Origin: a virus
Length of the DNA: 54,098 nucleotides
Direction: 5' to 3' (one strand)
IMG/VR virus record: IMGVR_UViG_3300035698_025838
Location: 1 to 54,098 of that record
The notes below the pieces were generated by a model. The model had not been told where the DNA came from. It saw nothing but the letters and a program-made list of their open reading frames with translations, and searched no databases. The position numbers were made by a program, and so were the translations under genes. Positions 39,609 to 47,857 of this stretch are shown here, one piece after another; the first letter of the stretch is position 1; every line of letters begins with the position of its first letter.

Positions 39609-40223
39609 TTAAAACGTTTTTCTGATTCTTTTATTTATCATTCTCCTAATATTTGATTCATGTAAATTATCAGAGACTAATTTTTTGTATTCTTTTTTTA
39701 CAGGAGATCTTAAAACATCTACCATTTCTTGAGAAAGACTTGAGCCTCCTCTGACAGTTACTGCTACGTATTTCATCTGGTTTTCTAATGATAAATATTT
39801 AACTTCAAAAGTTCTTAAAATAAAATCATTTTCAAGCCTAGAGTTAGCGTAAAATTTTCTTTCTGATCCTTTGAGTTTAAAGAATTCATCTAAGTTTAAG
39901 TGGAATTTAGATCCAGAAATTTGATGGATTATGGATAGTCTTTGTTTTGGTGTTAAGTATTTTAATAGTAAAAAATCAATCATACTATTATTTCTTTGCA
40001 TAAACCTAACAACTTGATCAAAATTTAAATATTTAATTTCAAATTCTTCAAAGTTTCTTCGAGTAGAAAGTTTTTTAATTACATAAAGTTCTATTTGTTT
40101 TTTAGAAGCTTTAGAAATCTCTTCTTTAGATAAATCAACCCCTCTTTCGATTAGTCTATCTATGTATGAAGATTTTTCTTTCTTGGAAAGAGTATGGAAT
40201 ATTTCACGGGTGTAATTATGCAC
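39609..40223 (-). CDS. Hypothetical protein with three KYL-type internal repeats
   Basis: The protein has 204 residues and is basic and helical. Three units share the pattern F/L-x-x-KYL-x-x-x-(D/K/E)-x-x-x-x-(F/I/Y): KYLNFDQVVRFMQ (64-76), KYLTPKQRLSIIH (88-100) and KYLSLENQMKYVA (142-154), suggesting a helical-repeat fold. No family was recognised. It is divergent from the neck operon, with which it shares a double TATTTAT promoter region. Confidence 0.65.
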   Translation of the reverse strand: MHNYTREIFHTLSKKEKSSYIDRLIERGVDLSKEEISKASKKQIELYVIKKLSTRRNFEEFEIKYLNFDQVVRFMQRNNSMIDFLLLKYLTPKQRLSIIHQISGSKFHLNLDEFFKLKGSERKFYANSRLENDFILRTFEVKYLSLENQMKYVAVTVRGGSSLSQEMVDVLRSPVKKEYKKLVSDNLHESNIRRMINKRIRKTF

Positions 40224-40241
40224 TATTTATTCGATTTATTA

Positions 40242-40248
40242 TAAATAA
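40242..40248 (-). promoter_or_regulatory. Late-promoter-like TATTTAT box
   Basis: On the minus strand TATTTAT has its conserved A 19 nt before the ATG at 40223; it is paired back to back with the box at 40251. Confidence 0.45.
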
Positions 40249-40250
40249 GT

Positions 40251-40258
40251 CTATTTAT
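40251..40258 (+). promoter_or_regulatory. Late-promoter-like CTATTTAT box
   Basis: CTATTTAT has its conserved A 19 nt before the ATG at 40277. The minus-strand box starts within 10 bases, the same arrangement as at 24423-24440. Confidence 0.48.
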
Positions 40259-40276
40259 TAAAAAGAGAATAATATC

Positions 40277-40567
40277 ATGACACATAAAACAAATTATAAA
40301 GCAATACCGTTAAGTTCTGGAACTTTTACAACAGCTGAGCTTGGAGATGGAATGACATCTCCAGCAGTACATGTTGTTTACTGTTTATCTGATGGTAATG
40401 CTACAATAACAGCACTAGGAGGAGGGGAGTTCACTTGGACTGCAACTGCTGGGCAATCTATAAATGTACAGGTAGGTAAGTTTGTTATAAACTCAGGAAC
40501 ATATGTTGGGTTTAAAGAAAGAGGACGTGGTTCAGGAAGAGTTAATAATAGTAATATTAAAATTTAA
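40277..40567 (+). CDS. Small beta-rich protein, possible virion component
   Basis: The protein has 96 residues, is Gly/Thr-rich and beta-rich (TAELGDGMTSPAVHVVYCLS, GEFTWTATAGQSINVQVGKF) and ends in a basic RGRGSGR tail. Composition and position ahead of the neck genes suggest a virion protein. No family was recognised. Confidence 0.62.
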   Translation: MTHKTNYKAIPLSSGTFTTAELGDGMTSPAVHVVYCLSDGNATITALGGGEFTWTATAGQSINVQVGKFVINSGTYVGFKERGRGSGRVNNSNIKI

Positions 40568-40580
40568 TTAGAAAACAAAT

Positions 40581-41789
40581 ATGTCATTGAATATAGGATC
40601 ATGTGCAACAGGGGTTACTCAGTCAGAAAGAGTCGAGATATATAATTATATTCGTCTGAAATTTGGTGCTTCAGTTTTAGAGGTTGAATTAATTGATGCT
40701 GATTTAGAATATTCATTATGTGATGGCATAAGAGAGTATTCTACATGGGTCAATAGATGGACTCTACAGAACCGTTTAGGTGAAATGCTAGGACTTCCAT
40801 CAGAAGTGGACTTTACGCTAAAATACATATCTAATTCTCTTTATTTCGAAAGGTCTTTTGCTACTTCTATTGCAGAACAATCAGGATTTGGAACAAACTC
40901 ACAAAAAGAATATAAAACAGATTCTATAAGTTTAACTGGAGGAGTTCAAACTTATACAGTACCTAAAGGAAGAGAGATAGCAGATGTGCTTTGGTTTACT
41001 CCTTCTTTTATTAACTTATTTGGACTTGATCCTTTTGCAAATCAAAATATTGCGTTTTCAGAATTTGGGGCTTCTTTTGCTGGTCACACACTTTATCATG
41101 TAATGCCCGTATTTGACACCATTATGACTGCACAAGCTGCTGAGTTAAGAAACAGAGTTCGTGGCTCAGAATACTCCTATTCGATTCATGGTGGTTCTGA
41201 GGGTACAAAAGTAGTTAGGCTTTACCCAACTCCAATGATTGGTAAATATGGAGGAAACAATAATGTTGGTATTGGAGGAGGAGCAGGAACGCCCGGTACT
41301 ATGTTTTATCGTTATTATGACAGAGTAGGAGTGGCAGGTAATTCTGCCTTATCTGGAAATTCAGCAAATCCTACTTGGACTGCCGAAACAATATCTAATA
41401 CAATAGATGGAACAACTTATACTACAGAACAACAGGGTAACGGAGTGGTAGCTACTCCTGCTGATGCTCAGTTAGATGTTATAAATTGGGAACAGTTAAA
41501 CTCAACAGCAAAGCAGTGGGTTAGAAAATGGGCTTTAGCAGAAGCTGCTGAAAATTTATCATTTATTAGAGGTAAATTCGGTGAATTAGTAGTGCCTGAT
41601 GCATCTGTCAATTTGAATTCTGAGCAATTGATGAGTTACTCAGAAAAAATAAAAGATAGACTGTTTAAGATTCTAGACGATGATTTAGATAAACTTTCAT
41701 ATAAATCAATAATGGAAGACAGAGCAGCTGTGCAAGAGGCTGTTAATAAATCTCTTGGATTTGGACCAATGAGTATGTGGGTTTTTTAA
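40581..41789 (+). CDS. 13: Neck protein, T4 gp13-like
   Basis: The protein has 402 residues. The N-terminal EIYNYIRLKFGASVLEVELI and the C-terminal KQWVRKWALAEAAENLSFIR, GKFGELVVPD and LNSEQLMSYSEKIKDRLFKI match the pattern of neck proteins of T4-like phages, which join the head vertex to the tail. A Gly-rich middle section (about residues 215-255) looks like an insertion. It starts 13 bases after the preceding gene. Confidence 0.78.
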   Translation: MSLNIGSCATGVTQSERVEIYNYIRLKFGASVLEVELIDADLEYSLCDGIREYSTWVNRWTLQNRLGEMLGLPSEVDFTLKYISNSLYFERSFATSIAEQSGFGTNSQKEYKTDSISLTGGVQTYTVPKGREIADVLWFTPSFINLFGLDPFANQNIAFSEFGASFAGHTLYHVMPVFDTIMTAQAAELRNRVRGSEYSYSIHGGSEGTKVVRLYPTPMIGKYGGNNNVGIGGGAGTPGTMFYRYYDRVGVAGNSALSGNSANPTWTAETISNTIDGTTYTTEQQGNGVVATPADAQLDVINWEQLNSTAKQWVRKWALAEAAENLSFIRGKFGELVVPDASVNLNSEQLMSYSEKIKDRLFKILDDDLDKLSYKSIMEDRAAVQEAVNKSLGFGPMSMWVF

Positions 41790-41810
41790 TTTTATATAAA
41801 TGGAAAATAA

Positions 41811-42377
41811 ATGGCAAATAGATTAGATCATACAGGGAAGCAGCCAGATATGATTAATATAATTGGAGCAAATTCTAAAGGTATTAATCAATTCTTTACA
41901 GATAAAGAAGAAGATTATTTTAATAAAACGGGAAGAGAAATAAGTGAAACAATTCTTCAAGAAGACTTCATTTTTTATAAAATTGACTTAAATAAAACGC
42001 AGTCAAATAGATACGGTGAATCTAAAGAGAAGAGAACTGAGAAAGAAGTTATAATAAATGGAAGAATAAATGTTCAAACTGTAGATAATCAGTATCATGA
42101 GTCTGGAGGTTTATTAAAAAAGGGATTTGGAACTTTTGAGGCTCATTGTTATATTGAGCATTTAGAAGAATTAGGGTTAGTAGAGTTTAATGAAGGTCAA
42201 AGACTAGTTTATCATATAAAAGAAGGAGATTTTATAGGTTACAAAGGTCAATTTTATGAAATAAAAGACAACGGGTCTCATTTAATAAACAATGAGAGTT
42301 CATTTGCTGGAGACAGAAGGTTTATGACAACGATTAAAGCGGAAGAAGTAGGAGAACACATCTTTAGAGCTAAGTAA
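41811..42377 (+). CDS. Neck / head-completion protein, T4 gp14-like
   Basis: The protein has 188 residues. A segment NRYGESKEKRTEKEVIINGR resembles the YGE region of gp14-type proteins, and the C-terminal half is a beta-barrel-like pattern (KEGDFIGYKGQFYEIKDNGS). The order capsid-gp13-gp14 and co-directional spacing (21 bases) support the assignment; sequence evidence alone is moderate. Confidence 0.62.
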   Translation: MANRLDHTGKQPDMINIIGANSKGINQFFTDKEEDYFNKTGREISETILQEDFIFYKIDLNKTQSNRYGESKEKRTEKEVIINGRINVQTVDNQYHESGGLLKKGFGTFEAHCYIEHLEELGLVEFNEGQRLVYHIKEGDFIGYKGQFYEIKDNGSHLINNESSFAGDRRFMTTIKAEEVGEHIFRAK

Positions 42378-42678
42378 ATCCTTAGTATTACTAGTTACAT
42401 ATAGTATTATAATTTAGGTCAACTATACTTCCTAAATCAGGTATAGCTTAACGAAGTTAAGCAAAACCAAGCCCCCCTTTCCCCCCACGCCTATCGTGGA
42501 AGTATTGAAAGAGAGAGTTTTTTAGTTGATTTAGAAAGTATTACCTCCTTTGCCAGTATAGCTCTTACCTTGTGACCAAGCCCCCGCAATGAACACATTA
42601 TAGCAGTAAGAACGCTGCAAATATAACCTTTTTTACAAAAAGAAAAAAAAATATAATTATTTAATTTAAAACAAAGCA
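42378..42678 (+). ncRNA. 301-nt non-coding region with compact hairpins
   Basis: This is the longest gene-free stretch in the window, with local C-rich blocks unlike the AT-rich surroundings. Hairpins visible in 42423-42499: CTATA...TATAG enclosing CCT/AGG (42423-42446), a perfect GCTTAAC-GAA-GTTAAGC (42446-42462), and CCACG-CCTAT-CGTGG (42485-42499). A short hairpin GCAG...CTGC is at about 42604-42619. A related segment recurs inside it: GTATAGCT followed by ACCAAGCCCC at 42441/42466 and at about 42556/42575. No known RNA family or tRNA was recognised. It could be a structured RNA, a processing site or a degraded insertion. Strand is assumed from the flanking genes. Confidence 0.4.
42658..42663 (+). 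promoter_or_regulatory. Late-promoter-like TATTTA box
   Basis: TATTTA lies 15 nt before the ATG at 42679. Confidence 0.38.
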
Positions 42679-43404
42679 ATGTCAACTCTAGATAATCAAG
42701 GAAAAAGCCACGATGATAGGAATGAAAATTACAATTTTCTTCCTCAACCTTTATTCCCCGAAGATTTAGATTTTGGGTTGAAAGATTTTATTGAGAGTTG
42801 GAATCTTTCTCTGTATGACGGTTCTACTGGAAGTAGAAAAAAAGTTCCAGTAATTATGCTTACACAAGAATTATGGGCAGAGAGAAAGCTTAATTGGAAA
42901 TTTATGAGAAATGAAGATGGTCAGGAAATATCTCCTCCATATTTAGTTCTTGTAAGAAAGAGTATAGCTAAAGGGACTGATCCAATAAAAAGAAATATGC
43001 CTTTGAGGAAAACTTTTTCATATTTGAAAGTTCCTTCATTTGATGGAACAACTAAAGGGTTTGATTATTATAAAATACCACAACCTGTAAAAATAGATCT
43101 ACTGTATGACTTAAAATTTGTTTCTTCATATATGGAAGATGTAAATGCTTTTTACCATAAGCTTCATAAATTTTATTCTCATGGTCAAGGATATATGACA
43201 ATTAACAGTTATCAAATTAGATCAATTTTAGATGGAGACCCTTCTGAGGAAAACCAAAATTCAGATTTAATGAATGAAAGATTGTTTAGAGTTAACTCTT
43301 CGATTAGAGTTCATGGTAAAATTGTCGATCCAGAAGAATATGAAAAAGTAAAATCTGTTAAAAAAATTAAATTTAACATGAAAGTTGTCAGTAGGTTTAG
43401 ATAA
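42679..43404 (+). CDS. Putative tail completion / sheath terminator protein, T4 gp15-like
   Basis: The protein has 241 residues. The middle segment PVKIDLLYDLKFVSSYMEDV, NAFYHKLHKFYSHGQGYMT resembles the central strand-helix unit of gp15-type tail proteins, and the final third (LFRVNSSIRVHGKIVDPEEY) is beta-rich. Position between the gp14-like and sheath genes equals that of gp15 in T4, which caps the tail tube and sheath. The assignment rests on position and this segment. Confidence 0.62.
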   Translation: MSTLDNQGKSHDDRNENYNFLPQPLFPEDLDFGLKDFIESWNLSLYDGSTGSRKKVPVIMLTQELWAERKLNWKFMRNEDGQEISPPYLVLVRKSIAKGTDPIKRNMPLRKTFSYLKVPSFDGTTKGFDYYKIPQPVKIDLLYDLKFVSSYMEDVNAFYHKLHKFYSHGQGYMTINSYQIRSILDGDPSEENQNSDLMNERLFRVNSSIRVHGKIVDPEEYEKVKSVKKIKFNMKVVSRFR

Positions 43405-43517
43405 TTATTTTCTATTTATTAATAGACTTTTTTTGATGTTTATCAATATTTTAAGCAGCACATTAAGTTATGGTTAAAAAAAACCAATTAGAATTGAGAG
43501 TTACTAAAAAAATTACA

Positions 43518-43525
43518 CTATTTAC
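43518..43525 (+). promoter_or_regulatory. Late-promoter-like CTATTTAC box upstream of the sheath gene
   Basis: CTATTTAC lies 65 nt before the ATG at 43590, further than usual. The resulting leader contains ACCC/GGGT (43537-43550) and the palindrome TTCTTAAGAA (43556-43565), then an A-rich start context; this may be a structured 5' leader that protects or tunes an abundant mRNA. The 186-nt gap before the gene otherwise shows a second CTATTTAT (43412-43419) just after the preceding stop and no other clear signal. Confidence 0.35.
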
Positions 43526-43589
43526 TTAAAACTAAGACCCTATAAGGGGTTAAGTTTCTTAAGAATTTTTAAAAAGAAAAAAACACAAC

Positions 43590-46283
43590 ATGGCTTCAGT
43601 ATTTGTTTCACCGGGTATATACACAAAAGTTCAAGACTTCACCGCTTTCGCATCAAGAGTAGGTATAACAAGACTTGGTATTGTAGGTAGATTCCCAAAA
43701 GGTCCAGCTTTCGAAGCGATTGCTGTTCCTACTTCCGAAGAAAGGCACGAGAGATTTGGTGCTACTAACTATGGATATCCAGCAACATATGTTGCTGATG
43801 CATTCCTTAGTCAATCAAACGAACTCACAATATCTAGGGTGCTTGGGAAAACTGGATTTACTAATTCAGGTGCTTGGCTAATTGTGGCTGATTCTTCAGT
43901 AACTTATGGAGGAAGTTCTACTACATCTGGACTGACATTCACTGATACAGGCGTTGTATCTCCTATTACATTCACATATACATTTGAAGAAGATGACACA
44001 CTAGCGGATGAAGCTGTTGTTGTTACAGCTACTTCGCCTGCTATAACAATAAGCTTTAGTGGGTCTATCACAACAGCAAATATTGTTTCTGCAATGAACT
44101 TGTCTTCAGACTATACTGATTTAGGTATTGATACTTCAATTACAACAGAGACAACATATGATGGAGCTGATGGAGAAACAATGACTTTAGCTGTTACTAA
44201 TTTAGAATCAAGAGGTTCTAAGTCAGGAGCAACACTGGCAGTTTTAAGAAGTAAGAAAAACCAAATAACTGGCGATTATTACTTTGATCAATCTACGGAC
44301 ATTGAAATTGATGCATCGGTTTCTGCTACAGGAAACCCACTTTCTGATTTTAAATTAACAGCAAGCACAGGGCCTTTAGCAGGCAGTAGTTATACAGTTT
44401 CATTGGATGAAACTAAATCATCTTATGTAGCAACAGCTTTTGGTAAATCTCCTAAAGTTATTTCTGGACTAGAACATTTTTATGTTGAATCTATTTACCC
44501 TCACTTTACTAGAGAGGCTGCTGAAAGAGGAGATATTACAGGAGTTTCAGCTTCTATTGTTTATGACGACAGTGATGCTTATACGTCTTATACTGGTCAG
44601 TACACAAATGCAAAAACTCCTTGGATTGTTTCAAGAGTTATTGGAGGAACAGTTCGTAATTTATTTAAAATTAACACTGTATCTGATGGAAACGCATCAA
44701 ATAGAGAGGTGAAAATATCTTTTGCTAACATTGACGTTAGAAATAACAGATTTGATTTAATAGTAAGGAGATATGAGTACGGAGATGCTGTTGGTTTAGG
44801 TCAAGCAGGATATGAAAGATTTTCAAACCTTGAATTAAGTGAATCTTCTTCTAACTATATTGGAAGAGTGATTGGAACAACAGATAAAACTTACGATCAG
44901 GTTTCTAAATATATTTCTATTGAAATGGCAGAATCAGTTCCTACCGATACTGTTCCAGCTGGATTTAGAGGTTATGAAGTTAGAGATGTATCTAACTCTC
45001 CTGATATTTATTACAAAACTAGATATACTGATGACGATAGTGTTTCAAGAACTTATCTTGGAGTTTCAGAACTTGGATATACTTCAATAACTAAAACTCA
45101 AGTTTCAGTTAAGACAGCTGCTCAGAATATAGAGCATGATTTATTTGCTTATGCAGGTAGTGTTGAAACTGACAAAAACACATTGAAAGGTTTCCATATG
45201 GAAAATGTAGCATCGTCTACATTGTTTGATTCTGGAGATAAAGCTTCTATGGAAGATTATAAAGATTCAAGTGGTTTATATATTGATAAAAACAAACTTA
45301 AATTCACCGTTGTTCCTTCTGGCGGTTTTGACGGGTGGGATAAGAAAAACACTTATTCTAATCCTTATGAAAGATTTACTGATGTTTACACTTCAGATGT
45401 TCAGTCATTTAAAGATGCTTTAGATATTTTTGAATCTGACACTAAGGTAGACATTAATTTACTAGCTACACCAGACATTGACTATTCTAATAACTTATCT
45501 CTTTGTAGATATGCTTTAGAGATGGTTGAAGATAGAGCTGATGCTTTGTACATCATGGATTCTCCAAGAATAAGTGATGAAAACACAAATAACAACAGTG
45601 CTGTTTTAGAAGTTGTTTCAGCGTTTGAGGCTACTGGGTTTGACTCGTCTTATGCTACCACTTACTGGCCTTGGCTTAAAACTCAAGACGCATCAGCTAA
45701 CGGAAGAATTGTTTTCTTATCTCCAACATTTGGAGTTGTTAGAGCGATGGCATTTACAGATAACAAATACAATCCTTGGTATGCACCAGCAGGAGCATTA
45801 AGAGGAGCGCTTCCAAACAATGTTAAGAAGCCAGAAATTATTTTATCTAGAGATAACTTAGACACACTTTACAATGCTAGAATTAATCCAATTGCTTACT
45901 TTACTCAGCAAGGAACACTTATTTGGGGTCAGAAGACAATGCAAGTTGTCAACTCAGCACTTGATAGAATATCCGTTAGAAGGCTTGTTTTAAGACTTCA
46001 GAGACTTGTATCTGCTGCTTCCTTCTCACTAGTATTTGATCCGAATGATGAGACTCTAAAAGATCAATTTAAAGCTAAAGTAGAGCCTATTTTACTACAA
46101 ATTCAAAATCAAAGAGGTATCTATGATTTCAGAGTTATCATGGATGATTCTAACAATACCGCAGAGACAATGGATAGATTAGAATTGATTGGGAAAATAC
46201 AAATAAAACCAACTAGAGCGGCTGAGTTTGTAGATTTAAGTTTCCAACTTTTACCAACAGGAGCCTCGTTTGATGATTTTTAA
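43590..46283 (+). CDS. 18: Tail sheath protein, T4 gp18-like
   Basis: The protein has 897 residues, larger than T4 gp18 (659). The N-terminus VFVSPGIYTKVQDFTAFASR, then GITRLGIVGRFPKGPAFEAI, and ERFGATNYGYPATYVADAFL are typical contractile-sheath starts. The C-terminal third (NPIAYFTQQGTLIWGQKTM, ISVRRLVLRLQRLVSAASFS, VYDFR-like IYDFRVIMDDSNNTAETMD) is the conserved sheath core that docks on the tube. The extra length lies in the central surface-exposed domains. It contracts to drive the tube into the cell. Confidence 0.94.
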   Translation: MASVFVSPGIYTKVQDFTAFASRVGITRLGIVGRFPKGPAFEAIAVPTSEERHERFGATNYGYPATYVADAFLSQSNELTISRVLGKTGFTNSGAWLIVADSSVTYGGSSTTSGLTFTDTGVVSPITFTYTFEEDDTLADEAVVVTATSPAITISFSGSITTANIVSAMNLSSDYTDLGIDTSITTETTYDGADGETMTLAVTNLESRGSKSGATLAVLRSKKNQITGDYYFDQSTDIEIDASVSATGNPLSDFKLTASTGPLAGSSYTVSLDETKSSYVATAFGKSPKVISGLEHFYVESIYPHFTREAAERGDITGVSASIVYDDSDAYTSYTGQYTNAKTPWIVSRVIGGTVRNLFKINTVSDGNASNREVKISFANIDVRNNRFDLIVRRYEYGDAVGLGQAGYERFSNLELSESSSNYIGRVIGTTDKTYDQVSKYISIEMAESVPTDTVPAGFRGYEVRDVSNSPDIYYKTRYTDDDSVSRTYLGVSELGYTSITKTQVSVKTAAQNIEHDLFAYAGSVETDKNTLKGFHMENVASSTLFDSGDKASMEDYKDSSGLYIDKNKLKFTVVPSGGFDGWDKKNTYSNPYERFTDVYTSDVQSFKDALDIFESDTKVDINLLATPDIDYSNNLSLCRYALEMVEDRADALYIMDSPRISDENTNNNSAVLEVVSAFEATGFDSSYATTYWPWLKTQDASANGRIVFLSPTFGVVRAMAFTDNKYNPWYAPAGALRGALPNNVKKPEIILSRDNLDTLYNARINPIAYFTQQGTLIWGQKTMQVVNSALDRISVRRLVLRLQRLVSAASFSLVFDPNDETLKDQFKAKVEPILLQIQNQRGIYDFRVIMDDSNNTAETMDRLELIGKIQIKPTRAAEFVDLSFQLLPTGASFDDF

Positions 46284-46310
46284 ATCTGATAATCAATAAC
46301 ATAACATAAA

Positions 46311-46343
46311 AAAAAGGAGATTACTTAAATTATCTCCTTTTTT
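46311..46343 (+). terminator. Rho-independent terminator after the sheath gene
   Basis: The stem AAAAAGGAGAT / ATCTCCTTTTT with a roughly 10-nt loop is followed by TTTTTTG. It lies 28 nt after the stop codon. Confidence 0.82.
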
Positions 46344-46385
46344 GTGCCTTATATTTTATACTTTTGTGTTTAAATATATAAAAAT

Positions 46386-46745
46386 ATGAGTACAGATTGT
46401 TCTATGGCTGGTTTATCAATTCCATTTAAAGAAAAGTATCAAGATAAAGAATTGTTGATTAAATTTCTTGGATTAAATGAAGAAGAGTTTGAACAATTAG
46501 TTGACCCGATTTCAGAAAGTGGTAATTGGGAAATGCAGATTGATGATGAAGGGAGGTTTGGGATTGTTTTGATACTACAATCAAAATGGGACGATCATTA
46601 TTTAGTTTCTAGTTTTAAAATATCTGAAGCAGAACTCTTAAAAGAAAAGATTCCTCTTAATCTTTCTAATATGTCAAATTTTGAGGAAATGAAATCATTT
46701 GCTTTTGTGTATTACAATGGATCAGAATATCCTTTAGTATTTTAA
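46386..46745 (+). CDS. Hypothetical protein, 119 residues
   Basis: An acidic alpha/beta protein (STDCSMAGLSIPFKEKYQDK; GNWEMQIDDEGRFGIVLILQ). No family was recognised. The ATG has an A-rich leader. A TACTTTTG (46359-46366), matching the TAnnTTTG element but lacking a well-spaced -33 box, lies upstream. Confidence 0.6.
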   Translation: MSTDCSMAGLSIPFKEKYQDKELLIKFLGLNEEEFEQLVDPISESGNWEMQIDDEGRFGIVLILQSKWDDHYLVSSFKISEAELLKEKIPLNLSNMSNFEEMKSFAFVYYNGSEYPLVF

Positions 46746-46748
46746 AAA

Positions 46749-46982
46749 ATGGAAGAAAACAAAAAACAGACTAATTTAAATGGGTGGAATATTGGTCACC
46801 CTAACAAAGAAGGGGCTTATTTAATAATTGATAGAGGTAGGGTTGTTATTGGTTTTTACAATGATTATCATCAATGTTGGGATGATGATGAAGGAGATGA
46901 TCATTTTAGAGATTTGGATCAGATAGAATATTGGACAGAGATACCAGAGCAACCAAAAAGTAGTGAATCCAAAAAGGGTTAG
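46749..46982 (+). CDS. Small DUF551-like protein, 77 residues
   Basis: The core GWNIGHPNKEGAYLIIDRGR, VVIGFYNDYHQCWDDDEGDD and IEYWTEIPEQP resembles DUF551-type proteins (W...P...V.V....I.IGYY..G.W.......D...VTHW.PLPEPP), common small phage proteins of unknown function. It starts three bases after the preceding stop. Confidence 0.6.
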   Translation: MEENKKQTNLNGWNIGHPNKEGAYLIIDRGRVVIGFYNDYHQCWDDDEGDDHFRDLDQIEYWTEIPEQPKSSESKKG

Positions 46983-46998
46983 GGAGGATTTAATTAAA

Positions 46999-47098
46999 TA
47001 GACACAAACCAATAACCCTGCAATGCACTTCCATTAATACCCCAAGCTCTAAGGAGTGTTGAGAGTGAGAAAGTTGTTAGGTGTCTTTGCTTTTTTTT
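46999..47098 (+). terminator. Structured intergenic element ending in a T-run
   Basis: An outer stem AGACAC / GTGTCT (47000-47005 with 47081-47086) encloses a long imperfect hairpin: CAA-CACT-CC (47021-47032) with GG-AGTG-TTG (47053-47061). A T-rich tail to 47098 follows. It separates genes converging from 46982 (+) and 47097 (-). It may be an unusual terminator. Parts resemble the non-coding region at 42378-42678. Confidence 0.4.
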
Positions 47099-47453
47099 AA
47101 TAAGGACTAATCTCTTCGGTGATTCTGATTGTAATTCCACCGACCTGAGGTATTGAAAGCTTCCCTCCACCAGTATAAGTGATTTCAAATTCTCCTTGAT
47201 ACTTACCTGCTTCAACAGTATCGTTTTGATTCCAAGAATACTGAATTACTCCTTCGCTTAAATTTGTGATTTGAGCAGTTTCTTTTAAAATCGTATATTC
47301 TCCACACTTATCTATCATTGAAAAAGTAACGGCTGTAGCTCCAGTTAAATTCATAGCTTCTCTTTGGCCTAAATTTCCCTTCGCAAACAAACACACTTGA
47401 AGTACTGGGAGTGTATCATTTTGTTTAATTAAAAATTCATTTCCTAAAGCCAT
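47097..47453 (-). CDS. Immunoglobulin-like / BppU-N-like small tail-associated protein
   Basis: The protein has 118 residues: FLIKQNDTLPVLQVCLFAKG, LTGATAVTFSMIDKCG, VIQYSWNQNDTVEAGKYQGE and FEITYTGGGKLSIPQVGGIT. This is the pattern of the N-terminal beta-sandwich of phage baseplate upper proteins (BppU-N, DUF2479-like), seen here as a stand-alone domain. It is probably a virion decoration or baseplate component. It is last in the three-gene minus-strand tail-tube operon. Confidence 0.68.
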   Translation of the reverse strand: MALGNEFLIKQNDTLPVLQVCLFAKGNLGQREAMNLTGATAVTFSMIDKCGEYTILKETAQITNLSEGVIQYSWNQNDTVEAGKYQGEFEITYTGGGKLSIPQVGGITIRITEEISPY

Positions 47454-47457
47454 GTTT

Positions 47458-47841
47458 TTAAAATTGGAATGTTGAGTTATTTACTTGCACCTGAATAACC
47501 ATCGGTTGTTCAATATCAAATGATAATGATCCTTTTGGAGTCAATACAGGAGTTAATTTAAAAGTGCTTTTTAAGTCTTTACTTGGTGTTGATTCTAGGT
47601 AGTTTACTGAAAACACAACATCATACTTATCATCTGAATTATACAGTGTTCCGTCTAATAAAGCGTAATAAAGACCTATTGATTCTTTTACTAAAGGAAC
47701 ATCATTTTCCACTAGAGATTGCCCTTGAGTCACGTTAAATGTACTTGCAGTAACTAAAAAAGGATTAATTAAAGTTTGTACCTCATCTACTCCCGTAGCG
47801 ATAATAGAATAAAACCTTTTATAAATTTTAGTTTCAGCCAT
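47458..47841 (-). CDS. Hypothetical beta-rich protein of the tail-tube operon
   Basis: The protein has 127 residues and is beta-rich throughout (KIYKRFYSIIATGVDEVQTL; SFDIEQPMVIQVQVNNSTF) without charged helices. It was not recognised. It lies between the tail tube gene and the BppU-N-like gene with gaps of 16 and 4 bases, so a tail role is likely. Confidence 0.6.
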   Translation of the reverse strand: MAETKIYKRFYSIIATGVDEVQTLINPFLVTASTFNVTQGQSLVENDVPLVKESIGLYYALLDGTLYNSDDKYDVVFSVNYLESTPSKDLKSTFKLTPVLTPKGSLSFDIEQPMVIQVQVNNSTFQF

Positions 47842-47857
47842 TAAGAAAAAGTTTTTT

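Noticed and set aside
42540-42640. A possible tRNA in the C-rich island
   Set aside because: No cloverleaf with a T-arm consensus and acceptor stem could be formed on either strand. No other tRNA was noticed in the window either.
42491-42685. Minus-strand 64-codon open frame within the non-coding island
   Set aside because: It overlaps the start of the gene at 42679, lacks an A-rich start context, has no recognisable protein features beyond low-complexity basic sequence, and coincides with hairpins and C-runs.
46994-47215. Minus-strand 73-codon open frame across the convergent spacer
   Set aside because: It overlaps the coding part of the BppU-N-like gene in another frame, and its remaining part lies in a spacer with a stem-loop and a T-run.
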